NCBI GenBank assembly: GCA_037969035.1
Contig: JBBKWU010000011.1
Coordinates: 1 to 64,000, forward strand
DNA length: 64,000 nt
Reading direction: 5' to 3'
DNA from: JBBKWU01 sp037969035
GTDB taxonomy: Bacteria > Pseudomonadota > Alphaproteobacteria > Micavibrionales > Micavibrionaceae
Shown here piece by piece: positions 43,583-51,624 of the stretch; position 1 is the stretch's first letter, and each line of letters begins with the position of its first letter. Both the position numbers and the translations under genes were made by a program. The notes beneath the pieces were generated by a model. The model was not told where the DNA came from and did no database searches. It saw only the letters and a program-made list of their open reading frames with translations.

Positions 43583-44755
43583 TTGGATATTACACAATTA
43601 CTTGCATTTACGATGCAGAACGAAGCATCTGATTTGCATTTAAGTCCCAATAACGCAGCGATTATTCGTGTGCACGGGCATTTGAAACGCATCAAAGGTG
43701 AGGCGCTTAAAAGCGACGACATCCGTACGATGGTTTATTCGATTATGACCGAGGATCAGCGTTCTGACTTTGAACGCGATATGGAGCTCGATTTTGCGAT
43801 TTCTTTTGGTGAAAAATCTCGTTTCCGTGTGAATGCGTTTACAACAAGAACAGGCACCGCCGCCGTGTTCCGTACAATTCCATCGCTGATCCCGACAATG
43901 GAAGAGCTTGAGCTTCCGCCAATTATGAAGCGTTTTGCAGGGCTTGAAAATGGATTGGTACTTGTGACGGGGCCGACAGGTTCTGGTAAGTCAACAACGC
44001 TTGCGTCGATGGTGGACTATATTAATGCTACTCGTGCCGAACATATTGTGACGATTGAAGATCCGGTTGAGTTTTTCCATACATCCAAGAAAAGTCTTGT
44101 GAACCACCGTGAGGTTGGGCGCGATACGAAATCATTTAAGGCCGCTCTGCGTAGTGCGCTTCGTGAAGACCCAGACGTTATTTTGGTGGGGGAGATGCGT
44201 GACTATGAAACAATCTCACTTGCTTTGACGGCTGCGGAAACGGGTCACCTTGTGTTTGGTACATTGCACTCTAACTCTGCAACAAAAACTGTTGACCGTA
44301 TTATTGACGTGTTCCCGACGGGGGATAAAGAGATGGTGCGGGCGATGCTTGCGAGCTCTATTCAGGGCGTGATTGCGCAAACCTTGCTGAAACGTGCAGG
44401 GGGCGGTCGTGTGGCCTCTCATGAAATTATGGTCGGAACAAATGCGGTTCGTAACTTGATTCGCGAAAACCAAGTGTCGCAGCTTTATTCCATGATCCAG
44501 ACAGGGTCGCGTTATGGTATGGTGACGATGGAAGATTCTGTGAACGCCTTGCTTGATCAAGGCGTTATTGATCGTGAAGAAGCACGCCAAGCACTTATGA
44601 AAGCCTCAGATGAGGGGGATGAACACGAATCAGGTGAAATTGATGCGTCTCTTGGTGGTGGGCGTCTTGATGACGATGATATTCTGGACATGAAAGCCAA
44701 AGGCAAGGGCAAAGGTAATGCCGATGCTGATGACAGTGAGGAGTATTCATTTTGA
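43583..44755 (+). CDS. pilT: Twitching-motility retraction ATPase, PilT-like
   Basis: Cytoplasmic hexameric retraction motor, 390 aa. Starts at TTG 43583 with GAGGAGG five bases upstream. Walker A TGPTGSGKSTTLASM (~130), Asp box TIEDPVEFFH, Walker B DPDVILVGEMRDYETISLAL, His box GHLVFGTLHSNSA, and the PilT-specific AVRNLIRENQ motif near residue 295. The C-terminal tail is acidic and Lys-rich, beyond the usual ~345 aa. A retraction motor means this pilus is probably dynamic. Its stop overlaps the next start. Confidence 0.92.
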   Translation: MDITQLLAFTMQNEASDLHLSPNNAAIIRVHGHLKRIKGEALKSDDIRTMVYSIMTEDQRSDFERDMELDFAISFGEKSRFRVNAFTTRTGTAAVFRTIPSLIPTMEELELPPIMKRFAGLENGLVLVTGPTGSGKSTTLASMVDYINATRAEHIVTIEDPVEFFHTSKKSLVNHREVGRDTKSFKAALRSALREDPDVILVGEMRDYETISLALTAAETGHLVFGTLHSNSATKTVDRIIDVFPTGDKEMVRAMLASSIQGVIAQTLLKRAGGGRVASHEIMVGTNAVRNLIRENQVSQLYSMIQTGSRYGMVTMEDSVNALLDQGVIDREEARQALMKASDEGDEHESGEIDASLGGGRLDDDDILDMKAKGKGKGNADADDSEEYSF

Positions 44756-45897
44756 GTTCACCAACAATCTTAAAATATTTGAACTCTATGAATCAAAAAG
44801 AGGCGAGCGATCTCTACCTTACTGTGGGTTTCCCGCCGACATTGCGCATTGAAGGCGTGCTTGAAGCTGTGCGTGAGGAGCCGCTTACCGTCGAAGAGAT
44901 TAACGATATTTTAGGCTCGATCCTTACAAACAGGCAGCGCCGTGAGTTTGAAACAAAGATGGAGTTGAATAGTTCTTTAGATGTGGGAAAACACGGGCGA
45001 TTCCGTGTGAACTGTCTGCGTCAACGTCAATTCCCTGCGCTTGTCTTGCGCCGTATTGTTTCCAAAATTCCTAATTTTAGCGAGTTGCGCCTGCCATCAA
45101 TTCTTGAAAACCTATCATTGGAGAAGCGCGGTCTTATTCTCGTGACAGGTATGACAGGCTCTGGTAAATCAACGACGCTGGCCTCGATGATTGATTATCG
45201 TAATCAGCGCGAGATGGGTCATATCATTACGATCGAAGACCCGATTGAATATTATCATGAACATAAAAAGAGCGTTGTGACGCAGCGCGAGGTTGGTGTA
45301 GATACCGAATCATTTGCTATCGCGCTTAAAAACGCATTGCGACAGCGGCCTGATGCCATTCTTGTTGGAGAAATTCGTGACCGTGAAGTGATGGAACAGG
45401 CACTCATGGCGTCTGAGACAGGACATTTGTGTCTTGCCACGCTGCACACAACCAATACCTATCAATCTATCGAGCGTATCGTGAATTTGTTTCCTGAGGA
45501 CTATCACAGTCAAATTCGCTTGAACTTGGCGATGAATTTGAAGGCGATTATCTCACAACGCTTGGTGCCATGTAAAAAAGGTGGTTTAACCGTTGCGATT
45601 GAAATTATGCTGAATAAAGGCCTTGTGCGCGAGCTTATCCATAAGGGTGATATCATCAAGATTCGAGATATTATGGAGCAAAATAACCAACTCGGCATGT
45701 GTACTTTCGATCAATCTTTGTTTGCGCTGTTTAAGCGTGGTCTTATTGAAGAGGCGACGGCTATTTCTAATTCCGATCAGCCAGGTGATATGAAGATAAA
45801 AATCCAGCAGCACGTGTTGGGCGAAAGCACCGAAGACGGAGAAACCAAAAACGTGTTGAACGAAATGGACACATCCGTTTTGTCGTTTTCGGACTAA
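44752..45897 (+). CDS. Second PilT/PilU-like retraction ATPase
   Basis: 381 aa, starting at TTG 44752 so that TTGA joins it to the PilT stop. Walker A GMTGSGKSTTLASMIDYRN, Asp box TIEDPIEYYHEHKKS, Walker B DAILVGEIRDREVMEQALMASETGH, then LATLHTTNTYQSIERI. Its segment GLVRELIHKGD replaces the AIRNLIRE motif of PilT, as in PilU. PilU-type paralogues work with PilT and add force. Sequence identity to the preceding gene is clear, so they are paralogues. Confidence 0.9.
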   Translation: MSSPTILKYLNSMNQKEASDLYLTVGFPPTLRIEGVLEAVREEPLTVEEINDILGSILTNRQRREFETKMELNSSLDVGKHGRFRVNCLRQRQFPALVLRRIVSKIPNFSELRLPSILENLSLEKRGLILVTGMTGSGKSTTLASMIDYRNQREMGHIITIEDPIEYYHEHKKSVVTQREVGVDTESFAIALKNALRQRPDAILVGEIRDREVMEQALMASETGHLCLATLHTTNTYQSIERIVNLFPEDYHSQIRLNLAMNLKAIISQRLVPCKKGGLTVAIEIMLNKGLVRELIHKGDIIKIRDIMEQNNQLGMCTFDQSLFALFKRGLIEEATAISNSDQPGDMKIKIQQHVLGESTEDGETKNVLNEMDTSVLSFSD

Positions 45898-46035
45898 TTC
45901 CCTTTTTTATCCGAGGATAGGCGTGTTTTTTACGCAACTATTGTTTTGCACCCACAAATTTTATGCTATGATTCCTTAATCGTGCAAAGTGTTCACTTTG
46001 CATATGGTTCTAATTTTATTTCGAAATGAAATGTC

Positions 46036-47916
46036 ATGCTGAAAAATAATAAAAATATCTTTGCTGTCCGGCACGTTGTTCTGTGTGCGGCTCTTTTAAT
46101 TGGCTCTTTATCTTTGGTGGGTTGTGATCTTGCTGAAAATCAACTGAAGATGGATCGTGCTGCAAATATGGAGTTTCAAGACTTCAGAGATGGTTTGGCT
46201 CCACGCCCGATGGAAAGCGAAGAGGAAAGTGCCTCTGGTTCTGGTGCATATGATGATGATATTCCATCGATGCAATCTTATGTTGCCGCGCCTGCGGATA
46301 ACGTAAAGCCGATGCCGCTTGTGACTGTGTCTGTTAACCAGTCAATTCCATTGCGTGATGTTTTGTACGAGCTTGCGAAGCAGGCCGATTATGATCTCGA
46401 GCTTGATCCACGAATTAGAGGCTCAATTATTTTCTCTGCAAGAGAGAGACCTTTTGATGTCGTTATTAAGCGTATCGCCGACATTTCGGGCCTTCGCTAC
46501 AAATTTGAAGATGACACGCTGCGTGTTGAGGTTGATACGCCTTACCAAAAACTCTATAAAATTGATTACTTGAGCTACATCCGTACGAATTCTGGATCTA
46601 TCAGCAATAACGTCGCTGTTGTTTCTGGTCAGGGTGCTGATACAGGCTCGCGTTATAAGGCTGAAACACGAAGTGAAGCTGATTTCTGGGGTGAGTTGAC
46701 AGCGAACATGGATCAAATACTTGGTCTCTCAAGACGTACAGCGTCCTTGACGACATCTAATGATCCTGAATTGACGGCTGTTGCACAAAATCCAGCTCCA
46801 GTGACTCCGGTTATTGCGGATTCTGGTGATGGCACAAATGTGACGGTTAGTCCCGTTAATCCTGTGCTTCAGGTTAATTCTCTGCCAAGCGTTGCGAGCA
46901 ATAGAGGTGGTCGTGGCGGCGGTGACGATGATGACACCACGAAAGTCGATGCTAACTTCTCTGTAAATAAGCAAGCGGGTATTATTTCCGTGTTTGCGAC
47001 TGAACGTCAACATCAACAAGTTAAAGATTATTTGTATAGCTTGGAGCGTTCGGTTACGGCACAGGTCTTGGTTGAAGCAAAAATTCTTGAGGTCGGCCTT
47101 ACAGATGAATTTTCTGCAGGGATTGATTGGAATATGTTTACAGGTGGCAATAGCGGGGGAGGGATTGGTCTTGATGTTACAGGCGGTATTCGTCCTGCGC
47201 TTGACCCTGTTGTTCTTCCTTCAACGGACTTCTTTGCAGGTTTCTTGAGCCAAGATTTGAACGTCTTTGCCGAAGCTATTTCGCGCTTTGGTACGGTTCG
47301 TGCGTTGGCAAGCCCACGTTTGACGGTGCTTAACAATCAATCGGCTGTGTTGAACGTTGCCAATAATCAGGTGTATTTTGAAATTGATATTGATGTGACT
47401 CGTGATCAGGATACTGGCGCCATTACGAATACGGAGATTGATTCGGATATTCGTAACGTTCCGGAAGGTGTTTTGATTAACGTGCAGCCCTCTATTAATT
47501 TGGATAAGCGTACAATCTCAATGTCTGTTCGTCCGACCGTTACAAAAATCCTTGATTATGTTGATGACCCGAGTGTGGCATTCGCTGCGGCAGGAGCTGA
47601 TATTGATGGGATTACATCACGTATTCCGGTTGTGAACGTTCAGGAAATGGATTCGGTTATTAATATGAATTCAGGACAGGCTATTATCATGGGTGGTTTG
47701 ATGCAAGATAGTGTTAACTCCCAACAAGCTGGCGTTCCTGTGTTGTCTGAAATGCCGATGTTTGGTGCTTTGTTCCGTAGTCAAAATGATAAAATATCGA
47801 AATCTGAATTGGTTATTTTCTTAAAGGCTACAATTGTTGACAGTAACAATATCGACGAAACTGATAAGGATCTTTACAAAAAATTTGGACATGATCGTCG
47901 CCCATTAGATATGTAG
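46036..47916 (+). CDS. MshL/PilQ-like secretin lipoprotein
   Basis: Outer-membrane channel for the pilus, 626 aa. A lipobox LSLVGC lies at about residue 31, with acylation of the Cys expected. An N-terminal STN-like/N0 domain is at ~95-165 (VNQSIPLRDVLYELAKQADYDL), then a coil, a Gly-rich GGRGGGDDDD insert, and the secretin core with VLVEAKILEVGLTDEFSAGIDW, FGTVRALASPRLTVLNNQSAVLNV, VPEGVLINVQPSI, RIPVVNVQEMDSVINMNSGQAIIMGGLM and VPVLSEMPMFGALF. As in MshL, the mature protein is lipidated and shorter than PilQ. Confidence 0.93.
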   Translation: MLKNNKNIFAVRHVVLCAALLIGSLSLVGCDLAENQLKMDRAANMEFQDFRDGLAPRPMESEEESASGSGAYDDDIPSMQSYVAAPADNVKPMPLVTVSVNQSIPLRDVLYELAKQADYDLELDPRIRGSIIFSARERPFDVVIKRIADISGLRYKFEDDTLRVEVDTPYQKLYKIDYLSYIRTNSGSISNNVAVVSGQGADTGSRYKAETRSEADFWGELTANMDQILGLSRRTASLTTSNDPELTAVAQNPAPVTPVIADSGDGTNVTVSPVNPVLQVNSLPSVASNRGGRGGGDDDDTTKVDANFSVNKQAGIISVFATERQHQQVKDYLYSLERSVTAQVLVEAKILEVGLTDEFSAGIDWNMFTGGNSGGGIGLDVTGGIRPALDPVVLPSTDFFAGFLSQDLNVFAEAISRFGTVRALASPRLTVLNNQSAVLNVANNQVYFEIDIDVTRDQDTGAITNTEIDSDIRNVPEGVLINVQPSINLDKRTISMSVRPTVTKILDYVDDPSVAFAAAGADIDGITSRIPVVNVQEMDSVINMNSGQAIIMGGLMQDSVNSQQAGVPVLSEMPMFGALFRSQNDKISKSELVIFLKATIVDSNNIDETDKDLYKKFGHDRRPLDM

Positions 47917-47931
47917 ACAGGATTGTCAGTT

Positions 47932-48696
47932 ATGATCATAACCTCCATGATGAAATATATATTCATGGCAGCAAAGAGAGATAAGCTTGTTTTATCTCTC
48001 TTTCTCATGATGATTATCGGATCGTGCCTTTCCGTTTTTCTCGGTTCTGCTGCCGTTATTGAAAAGCAACAATTCGTCGTTGTGTTTTCCGCAGGTGTTT
48101 TGCGCGTAATCAGTGTCCTTGGGCTTATCTTATTCGTAACATTTTATATGCGCCGTTCGTTTGATAGCAAAGAAATCGATTACTTGCTCTCGCGTCCTGT
48201 TAGTCGCGGCTCTTTTGTTATTTCTCATATCTTGGCCTTTATGGTGATGGGGGTGGCAACGGCTCTTTTGGCAGGGGTGTCGCTTTATATTATTTCTTAC
48301 GCGTCATTCGGGGCAGGGCATTTGTTATGGATCGCGAGTTTGGTGGTCGAGCTTGTTATCATGGCCAATGTCGCGTTTTTCTTTGCCATGGTATTGACGA
48401 GCGCATCGTCGAGCGCGTTGGCCTGCGTCGCTTTTTATGCGCTGGCACGTATTATGGGGCAAATCTTAGGTATTCTTGATGCGAACATAGGTTTTTCAGA
48501 AATTGAGGCCGTTAATTATCTGATGCGTTTTATAGGTATGGTTATTCCGCGCTTTGATTTGCTCGGACAAACATCGTGGTTGATCTATGGATTTGAGGGA
48601 CATGCCGACATTCTATTTATGGGCGTCCAGTTGATGAGTATGACGTTATTACTTGCCGCAGCATCATTTCTCGATTTGTCACGCAGGCAATTTTAA
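47932..48696 (+). CDS. ABC-2 type permease, probable partner of the ATPase at 39942
   Basis: About six membrane helices in 254 aa. The stretch DYLLSRPVSRGSFVISHIL, with the Arg-Pro after LLS, is typical of ABC-2 permeases (RPVSR). The ATG at 47932 is preceded by CAGGA; TTG 47923 is in frame but poorly placed. The stop codon overlaps the next start by one base (TAATG), so the following gene is coupled. It is the only permease near the cluster, so pairing with the ABC ATPase at 39942 is inferred. Confidence 0.72.
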   Translation: MIITSMMKYIFMAAKRDKLVLSLFLMMIIGSCLSVFLGSAAVIEKQQFVVVFSAGVLRVISVLGLILFVTFYMRRSFDSKEIDYLLSRPVSRGSFVISHILAFMVMGVATALLAGVSLYIISYASFGAGHLLWIASLVVELVIMANVAFFFAMVLTSASSSALACVAFYALARIMGQILGILDANIGFSEIEAVNYLMRFIGMVIPRFDLLGQTSWLIYGFEGHADILFMGVQLMSMTLLLAAASFLDLSRRQF

Positions 48697-49427
48697 TGCT
48701 TTTCCGCAATGAAAATATAGCGCGCGGGCTGTTTCTTTGTGCATTGCTACTGAATATGGCTGTTTTGTTTTCTGTGCAGGGTAAAAAAACAAGTTGGGCA
48801 AATGTTCCGCCTGTCCCAAGCGAGCAGAGCGCACCCTTTGCTGCCTTGGGCGATCCGCAGTTTGCCTATCGTAATTTTGGTATCATGATTCAAAATTTTG
48901 GGGATACGGGGGGGCGCACCACATCACTTAATGATTACGATACAGAAAAACTCGGCGCGTGGTTTCGTTTTATGAATGTGCTCGACCCGCACTCTAATTT
49001 TATTCCTTTTTTGGCAGCGTATTATTTCGGTGGCGCGGAAAACGCAACCAATATGGCACCAATCACAGATTATCTGGAGTATATTGGCTCCACGACAGAG
49101 AATGAAAAATGGCGCTGGCTCGCGCAAGCCGTGTTTATTGCGCGCTATAAGGAAAAAGATTTGGATAAGGCTTTGCTGCTCGCGAATAAGCTCGCTTCTA
49201 TGTATGAAGATGGCATGCCCGCATGGACAAAACAAATGCCTGCGTTTGTGACCATGGCAGCAGGCGATAAAAAAGCAGCTTTCGGCATAATGGCAGGTAT
49301 CTTAGCAGGGGACACAAGCACCATGGATCCTGCGGAAGTGAATTTCATGAAACTGTATATATGTGAAGAAATTCTGGATGAATCCCAAGCGCGGGATTAT
49401 CCGCTTTGCCTGACCGCAAAACATTAG
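48696..49427 (+). CDS. Membrane-anchored helical protein in pilus cluster, 243 aa
   Basis: One N-terminal membrane helix (about residues 9-27, ARGLFLCALLLNMAVLFSV), then a periplasmic helical domain with TPR-like helices (EKWRWLAQAVFIARYKEKDLDKALLLANKLASMYED). Two Cys at the C-terminus (YICEE, PLCLT) may bond. No known family is recognised. It is translationally coupled to the permease and is probably an accessory of the ABC system, in the position of PilG of Myxococcus; this is an analogy only. Confidence 0.6.
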   Translation: MLFRNENIARGLFLCALLLNMAVLFSVQGKKTSWANVPPVPSEQSAPFAALGDPQFAYRNFGIMIQNFGDTGGRTTSLNDYDTEKLGAWFRFMNVLDPHSNFIPFLAAYYFGGAENATNMAPITDYLEYIGSTTENEKWRWLAQAVFIARYKEKDLDKALLLANKLASMYEDGMPAWTKQMPAFVTMAAGDKKAAFGIMAGILAGDTSTMDPAEVNFMKLYICEEILDESQARDYPLCLTAKH

Positions 49428-49439
49428 TACTATACTGCC

Positions 49440-50501
49440 ATGCAGAGTTTACAATTCACAATACCAGAGATTCTTTCGCTTTTGGGCGTTACCCAATGCG
49501 TTTATATCTTGGTGTATATGCTGTTTGGTTCGGGTAGTAAAAAAAGCATTATTATTCCGTCGGCATATTTCTTGGCGTTGGGTGCGGCATTTTGGTTGGA
49601 TTTTGCGTCGGGATTTTTAGCGGAAGGCTTTATGTACTATGATCTTCTGCAATGGGGGGCATGGTACGTCGGGCCACCGCTTAGCGTATTGCTTATTTTA
49701 CAGGTGGCGGGTGTTTCTACAAAGCCATCATATTCCAGCTATTGGATATTGCTTCTTATTCCGGCGGCTTTTGTCTCAGCTTATATTGCCTCGCAAAGCC
49801 TTTATGGCTGCACGTTCGAAGATGAATGCGCGGTGTTTCGGGAGTGGCTTGCGATTACGGGTCTAATGTCGGGCGTGATTAGTATTATGGAAATATGGAA
49901 GCGTCGCGAGGTGATAGAAACAATTTACAGCAAGAAAACACAAGGCGAGCAAGATCGTTATTGGTTGATACTCATGCTGATTGCAACAAATCTGTTCTTC
50001 CTTGGGTTTATGCTGTTTAGCTTGAACTCGGGGCTTAATGATTTTGAATCAACCTTGCTGCGAACCTTTATGGGGTTGGGGCTTGTGTATCTTACAAGTA
50101 CGAGCCTGTTCCGTATCTATCCGCAAGCGGTGCGCATTATATCGGCGCAGGATAAAAAACGCCTTTCGCGTGATGATCTGGGACTTATTGATGAAATCCT
50201 CAGACTTGTAGAGATGGAAAAAGTCTATCAAGAGGCAACCTATAGTCGTGCGGACATGGCGCGGGAGCTTAAAACATCCGAAGCCACGATATCAAAGTTG
50301 ATTAATTTCCACTTTGGCAAAAGCCTGCCGCAACTGTTGAACGAAAAGCGCGTGGAAGATGCCAAACGCTTGCTACGTCAGACCGATGCAGCGATCAAGG
50401 TTATTGCTGATGATGTTGGCTTTAACTCCATGGCGTCTTTTAACCGTGTATTTAAGGATATGTCGGGTCTTTCCCCGAGCGAATATCGCGATAAAAACTA
50501 A
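49440..50501 (+). CDS. Membrane-embedded AraC-family transcription regulator
   Basis: 353 aa. The N-terminal ~230 residues hold about seven hydrophobic segments. The C-terminal AraC-type HTH (about 255-353) has ADMARELKTSEATISKLINF as the first helix-turn-helix and IKVIADDVGFNSMASFNRVF as the second, ending in SPSEYR as is typical. It sits between the pilus assembly genes and the separately promoted major pilin. A membrane sensor controlling pilin expression is a reasonable inference; ligands are unknown. The gene begins 12 bases past the previous stop. Confidence 0.85.
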   Translation: MQSLQFTIPEILSLLGVTQCVYILVYMLFGSGSKKSIIIPSAYFLALGAAFWLDFASGFLAEGFMYYDLLQWGAWYVGPPLSVLLILQVAGVSTKPSYSSYWILLLIPAAFVSAYIASQSLYGCTFEDECAVFREWLAITGLMSGVISIMEIWKRREVIETIYSKKTQGEQDRYWLILMLIATNLFFLGFMLFSLNSGLNDFESTLLRTFMGLGLVYLTSTSLFRIYPQAVRIISAQDKKRLSRDDLGLIDEILRLVEMEKVYQEATYSRADMARELKTSEATISKLINFHFGKSLPQLLNEKRVEDAKRLLRQTDAAIKVIADDVGFNSMASFNRVFKDMSGLSPSEYRDKN

Positions 50502-50644
50502 CAGAATCAAATGTTTGTTGAATTTGACGAATTGAGTACTCAATTCGTTTTTGTGGGGTATACGTACGGGCAAAATTAAACCCTTCTTAACGTTTTTTCG
50601 TCGAAACTGGTAAGCAGGAGGGTGTATTTGTGTAGAAATATGCG

Positions 50645-50650
50645 TATAAT
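50645..50650 (+). promoter_or_regulatory. Promoter -10 of the major pilin gene
   Basis: A perfect TATAAT preceded by TGCG at 50641-50644. The -35 at 50622-50627 (GTGTAT) is weak, which suggests activator dependence, perhaps on the AraC protein encoded just upstream. A start near 50657 gives a ~60-base leader. AAGGAG at 50706-50711 is 7 bases before the ATG at 50719. Confidence 0.55.
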
Positions 50651-50718
50651 GATTTCGTCATGCGGGATCGTCTTCCCAATTACACTTTGTCTTAAAACTT
50701 TTTCGAAGGAGAACATGA

Positions 50719-51447
50719 ATGACTCATACGAGTTTAATTAAAGAAAGATCACAAGCGGGTTTTACTCTCGTGGAACTTGCGATCGTGATGATTATTATCG
50801 GTCTTTTGATCGGTGGTGTTTTGAAAGGTCAGGAATTGATCGGTAACGCGCAGATCGCTGCGACGTCGTCACAGGTCAAAGCCTATGAAGCTGCAACAAC
50901 AACATTCCAAGATATCTACAGTGCATTGCCAGGTGATATGCCTAATGCTGCTGCACGTATTCCTAACTGTGCTGCTGCTGCTGAATGTACGCCAGGTGCA
51001 GGTACGCCAGGTAATAACCGTGTAGAGGGTGCTGGCGTTGCTGGTGTTCAGGCAGCAGGTAACGAAGAAACAAGCTTCTGGTCACATCTTGCTTTGGCAG
51101 ATTTGATTGGTGGTGTTGATCCGTTGACTGGTGGTCTTACATTTGGTGGTCTTTTCCCGACGGCTGAAGTTGCTGGTGGATTTTCAGTTGGCTATCACGC
51201 AGGTGGTGCTCTAGGTGATAACGCAAACGCTGTTCCTGCGCATTATCTATACCTGTCATCTGATCCTGCGGCTCCTGCTGATGATGCTTTATCAGCAAAC
51301 CAAGCGGCACGTCTTGATCGTAAACTTGATGATGGTGTTCCAGTAACAGGTTCTGTCTTTAGTAGTGGTGGTACTTGTGATCTGGCTAACGTATATGATG
51401 AAGCAAACACAGCCGCTGTCTGTGACTTGATACTGCGTCTACGTTAG
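50719..51447 (+). CDS. Probable major type IV pilin, 242 aa
   Basis: Leader MTHTSLIKERSQAG-FTLVE with cleavage after Gly14 and Glu at +5. The pilin helix is LAIVMIIIGLLIGGVLKGQELIGNAQ, then QDIYSALPGDMPNA, a pattern common in alphaproteobacterial MshA-like pilins. The globular part is rich in Ala and Gly. The C-terminus has Cys pairs (SGGTCDLANVY, AAVCDLIL) that could form the D-region disulfide. Strong RBS, own promoter and terminator, and monocistronic layout suggest the highly expressed main subunit. It differs from the three large prepilins and lacks their tail-fibre-like modules. Confidence 0.88.
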   Translation: MTHTSLIKERSQAGFTLVELAIVMIIIGLLIGGVLKGQELIGNAQIAATSSQVKAYEAATTTFQDIYSALPGDMPNAAARIPNCAAAAECTPGAGTPGNNRVEGAGVAGVQAAGNEETSFWSHLALADLIGGVDPLTGGLTFGGLFPTAEVAGGFSVGYHAGGALGDNANAVPAHYLYLSSDPAAPADDALSANQAARLDRKLDDGVPVTGSVFSSGGTCDLANVYDEANTAAVCDLILRLR

Positions 51448-51469
51448 AATAAAGCCTATAAAGAATTTG

Positions 51470-51497
51470 AAAGGCCCCGTTCGCGGGGCCTTTTTTT
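51470..51497 (+). terminator. Strong terminator of the major pilin gene
   Basis: A 10-bp stem AAAGGCCCCG/CGGGGCCTTT (51470-51479 and 51484-51493) with TTCG tetraloop and T7 tract. It starts 22 bases after the pilin stop and marks the end of the pilus locus. Confidence 0.92.
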
Positions 51498-51518
51498 GTG
51501 GGTGTTTTTTTTTATGTG

Positions 51519-51609
51519 CCGTCATTGCGAGGAGCAAAGCGACGCGGCAATCCAGTATACTGCCTTAAAGCCAAGACTCTGGATTGCTTCGCTAGGCTCG
51601 CAATGACGG
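51519..51609. repeat. Long palindromic dispersed repeat
   Basis: A left arm with GTCATTGCGAGGAGCAAAGC...GGCAATCCAG (51519-51555) and a right arm with CTGGATTG...CTCGCAATGACGG (51579-51609) form an imperfect hairpin of about 30 bp with a 23-base loop. The sequence is of the GTCATTGCGAGGAGCGAAGC class that I recall as dispersed in Rickettsia and many alphaproteobacteria. It lies between the pilin terminator and the leuB stop. Only one copy of this class was noticed in the window. Confidence 0.8.
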
Positions 51610-51624
51610 GAATGGGTAGGTTAC

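Noticed and set aside
28547..51609. Pilus locus as an integrated genomic island using tRNA-Arg as attachment site
   Set aside because: No integrase and no repeat of the tRNA 3' end was noticed at the right edge, and base composition matches the neighbours.
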